In this document: one piece after another, positions 61,231-62,623 of the stretch
How positions within the stretch are numbered: position 1 is the stretch's first letter
How the letters are laid out: each line of letters begins with the position of its first letter
Assembly (NCBI GenBank): GCA_015295905.1
Contig: DVEB01000055.1
Coordinates: 1-62,623, forward strand
Reading direction: 5' to 3'
DNA from: Synechococcales cyanobacterium M55_K2018_004
GTDB lineage: Bacteria > Cyanobacteriota > Cyanobacteriia > Elainellales > Elainellaceae
Length of the DNA: 62,623 bases
Notes under the pieces: model-generated
The model's database searches: none
What the model saw: only the letters and a program-made list of their open reading frames with translations
What the model was told of the DNA's origin: nothing
Translations under genes and position numbers: made by a program

Positions 61231-62176
61231 ATGAGGTTGTGTGGGCTTTTTCCTGACTCAACAGGACAATTCCCAGAGTGACAATACCAATACCCACAAT
61301 TTGCACAACGTGCAGGGTTTCACCGAGGGTCAGCCAAGCGAGCAGCGCAGTTAGGCAGGGGTTGGTCACACCGACCATCGCCGCAGTGGTAGCTCCCACT
61401 CGTTGAATGCCGATATTGTTCAGCGTATGACCGACAAAGGTGACCAGTCCCGAAGCAAGGCCACCAATCCACAGCGGAGTCCACGGCATATCAGCAGTGT
61501 GAATTTGCCAACCCAGCAGGAACACAGCGCATAGAATCAGCGTGGTGGTGAAGCTAATCCAGGTGAATGGGAAGGGATGGAGCCGCTCAAAACATTTCTG
61601 AGCAACAACGGTATAGAGAGCATAGGCAACCCCGGAAAGCACGCCTGTGACAACCCCGATCAGGATCTGATCGTCGGTTTTGAGGGAGAACTGGGGGATT
61701 GTGAGCAATCCCCCCAACAGCACAATCGCCATGATCAGCCAGCGAAAGGCTGTGGGGCGATCGCCAAACCCTACCCAGGAAAACAACGCCGTGAAGAGGG
61801 GATAGGTAAAAAATAGGGTCAACGCAATCCCGGTTGGAATCATCCCAACCGACAGGTAGAGTAACGCCAGATAGAGAAACATCAGCCCTCCGCAGCAGAG
61901 CGCCAACCTCAAAGTAGGGCGCTGGTTAGGTTGGCCCAAGGCTCGTAGATCGTGTTGCATGAGCGGATACAGTCGGGGAGACAGAGAGGCCATAAGCGGC
62001 ACCACCAACAGCATCCGCATCAACAACAGCAGGAAAGAATGCTGAATCTCAGGAGCAACGTACCCTCCTAGGGGAATGGCTCCAAGCACAAGGTGTTCTG
62101 AAAACAACACCCGCACAATCACGTTTTGAAAACAGAAGAAAAATGAGGCGATCAGAATGATGAATAAACCCGACAC
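61229..62176 (-). CDS. EamA/DMT family transporter
   Basis: A 315-residue membrane protein with ten hydrophobic helices in two EamA halves: GLMFLYLALLYLSVGMIPTG and TLFFTYPLFTALFSWVGFGD in the first, GLVTFVGHTLNNIGIQRVG followed by AAMVGVTNPCLTALLAWLTLGE in the second. The family exports or takes up small metabolites. The start is GTG 62176. It lies divergent from psbD with about 390 bases between. Confidence 0.88.
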   Translation of the reverse strand: MSGLFIILIASFFFCFQNVIVRVLFSEHLVLGAIPLGGYVAPEIQHSFLLLLMRMLLVVPLMASLSPRLYPLMQHDLRALGQPNQRPTLRLALCCGGLMFLYLALLYLSVGMIPTGIALTLFFTYPLFTALFSWVGFGDRPTAFRWLIMAIVLLGGLLTIPQFSLKTDDQILIGVVTGVLSGVAYALYTVVAQKCFERLHPFPFTWISFTTTLILCAVFLLGWQIHTADMPWTPLWIGGLASGLVTFVGHTLNNIGIQRVGATTAAMVGVTNPCLTALLAWLTLGETLHVVQIVGIGIVTLGIVLLSQEKAHTTS

Positions 62177-62568
62177 AAGCGATTCTCAGCAGCAGTACTG
62201 CTTGATTCTAATGAGTTGCACTTGTCTGAGAGGGCCAATCAGAGCAATAAGTCTAAATACTTATTTGGAGACAACTCCCTCGAACGGTTGATTCATGAGA
62301 ATCTACGTATCGGATTGTAAAAGTTTTCGTCACTCATTATCATATATACACACCTAGCGATACCTGGTAGCACTTCCAGTCTCCTTCTTCAGGAGCATGG
62401 ACTCCGTGCTTAGCTTAAGCAACTAGCGACCCACGGCCTACCTGGATGTGCGCTCTCTACCTAACAGAAATGCCCTGGCGATCGCACCAATGCATCTGTC
62501 CGGTGGATCAGTCAGGATGACTCTGTAAGGGTGCTTAGATTCCCACTGCCATATTAAGAGGATATGAA
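62177..62568. other. Divergent promoter region between EamA gene and psbD
   Basis: No coding region. It holds the regulatory site described at 62304-62343 and the ribosome site AAGAGG at 62556-62561. Confidence 0.5.
62304..62343 (+). promoter_or_regulatory. Candidate psbD promoter with an HLR1-like site
   Basis: TTGTAA at 62315-62320 and TATCAT at 62338-62343 are 17 bases apart, as in a sigma-70-type promoter. On the minus strand TTTACAAT-CC-GATACGTA (62321 to 62304) matches 14 of the 16 specified positions of the RpaB-binding HLR1 consensus (two KTTACAWW half sites spaced by two bases). It would overlap the -35 box. It lies about 220 bases before the psbD start. Confidence 0.35.
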
Positions 62569-62623
62569 ATGACCATAGCAATGGGACGCGCGCAAACCAC
62601 ACGAGGATGGTTCGACGTCCTCG
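62569..62623 (+). CDS. psbD: Photosystem II D2 protein (5' end only)
   Basis: The first 18 codons read MTIAMGRAQTTRGWFDVL, the well-known N-terminus of D2, the reaction-centre subunit that binds QA and pheophytin partners with D1. The window ends before the first helix. AAGAGG lies seven bases upstream of the ATG. In most cyanobacteria psbC follows with an overlap, but that is beyond the window. Confidence 0.93.
   Translation, partial: MTIAMGRAQTTRGWFDVL

Overview
The window comes from a cyanobacterial chromosome. It carries photosystem II psbD (5' end only, at the right edge), geranylgeranyl reductase, a phycobilin-lyase-like protein, a CURT1/CAAD thylakoid protein, Ycf51, NdhD1 and an aa3-type cytochrome oxidase operon, and the HIP1 octamer GCGATCGC occurs throughout. 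The mix of genes would suit a Leptolyngbya-like or other filamentous lineage, but the sequence alone does not fix the genus. Gene density is ordinary. Most operons are short, and intergenic spaces are unusually rich in palindromic repeats.

Layout. 0-7 kb: a small conserved protein, a DSP/PTP-like phosphatase, an M1 aminopeptidase with HEAT repeats, an MscS channel, and a decayed TIR/membrane-protein locus. 7-13.5 kb: folD-crtE-PAP2-like cluster, a VanY carboxypeptidase translationally coupled to an AAA-less M41-like membrane protease, a DUF1400 protein and a Pro-rich PilP-like lipoprotein. 14-27 kb: a DUF2135-like exported protein, a beta-barrel, an SDR, an intronless tRNA-Leu(UAA), a CbiG-CobJ fusion broken by a frameshift, an Ftr1 iron permease, a CpcS-like lyase, a VanX-like dipeptidase, an SUI1 factor, a deoxyhypusine-synthase homologue and several small conserved proteins. 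27-43 kb: aroA, a [2Fe-2S] protein, CURT1/CAAD, chlP, a truncated prolyl oligopeptidase, a 1193-residue RTX/Calx-beta protein, ndhD1 and an orphan CnfR/PatB-type regulator. 43.5-51 kb: ctaCDE, then the succinate-semialdehyde dehydrogenase / 2-oxoglutarate decarboxylase pair that closes the cyanobacterial TCA cycle. 51-62.6 kb: an NblR-like response regulator, a CDF transporter, pepP, cysC, an aminotransferase, a GldA-like dehydrogenase, ycf51, sufU, an EamA transporter and the start of psbD.

The most unusual content is a repeat family called family A here. It has about 17 larger copies plus solo ends. A complete copy is about 120-127 bp with imperfect 20-bp terminal inverted repeats (AACGTGAATTCCGGATAAGC versus AACGTCAGTTCTGGTTAAGC) enclosing two strong hairpins. 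Five copies are flanked by 6-8 bp direct repeats, which points to transposition as a non-autonomous (MITE-like) element, and no transposase is present in the window. Single-hairpin and no-hairpin derivatives also occur. At seven genes the stop codon is formed wholly or partly by the element or by a remnant end. A second palindromic family (B, ends TATGGCGCTAC) often sits next to or fused with family A. Families C and D are less frequent.
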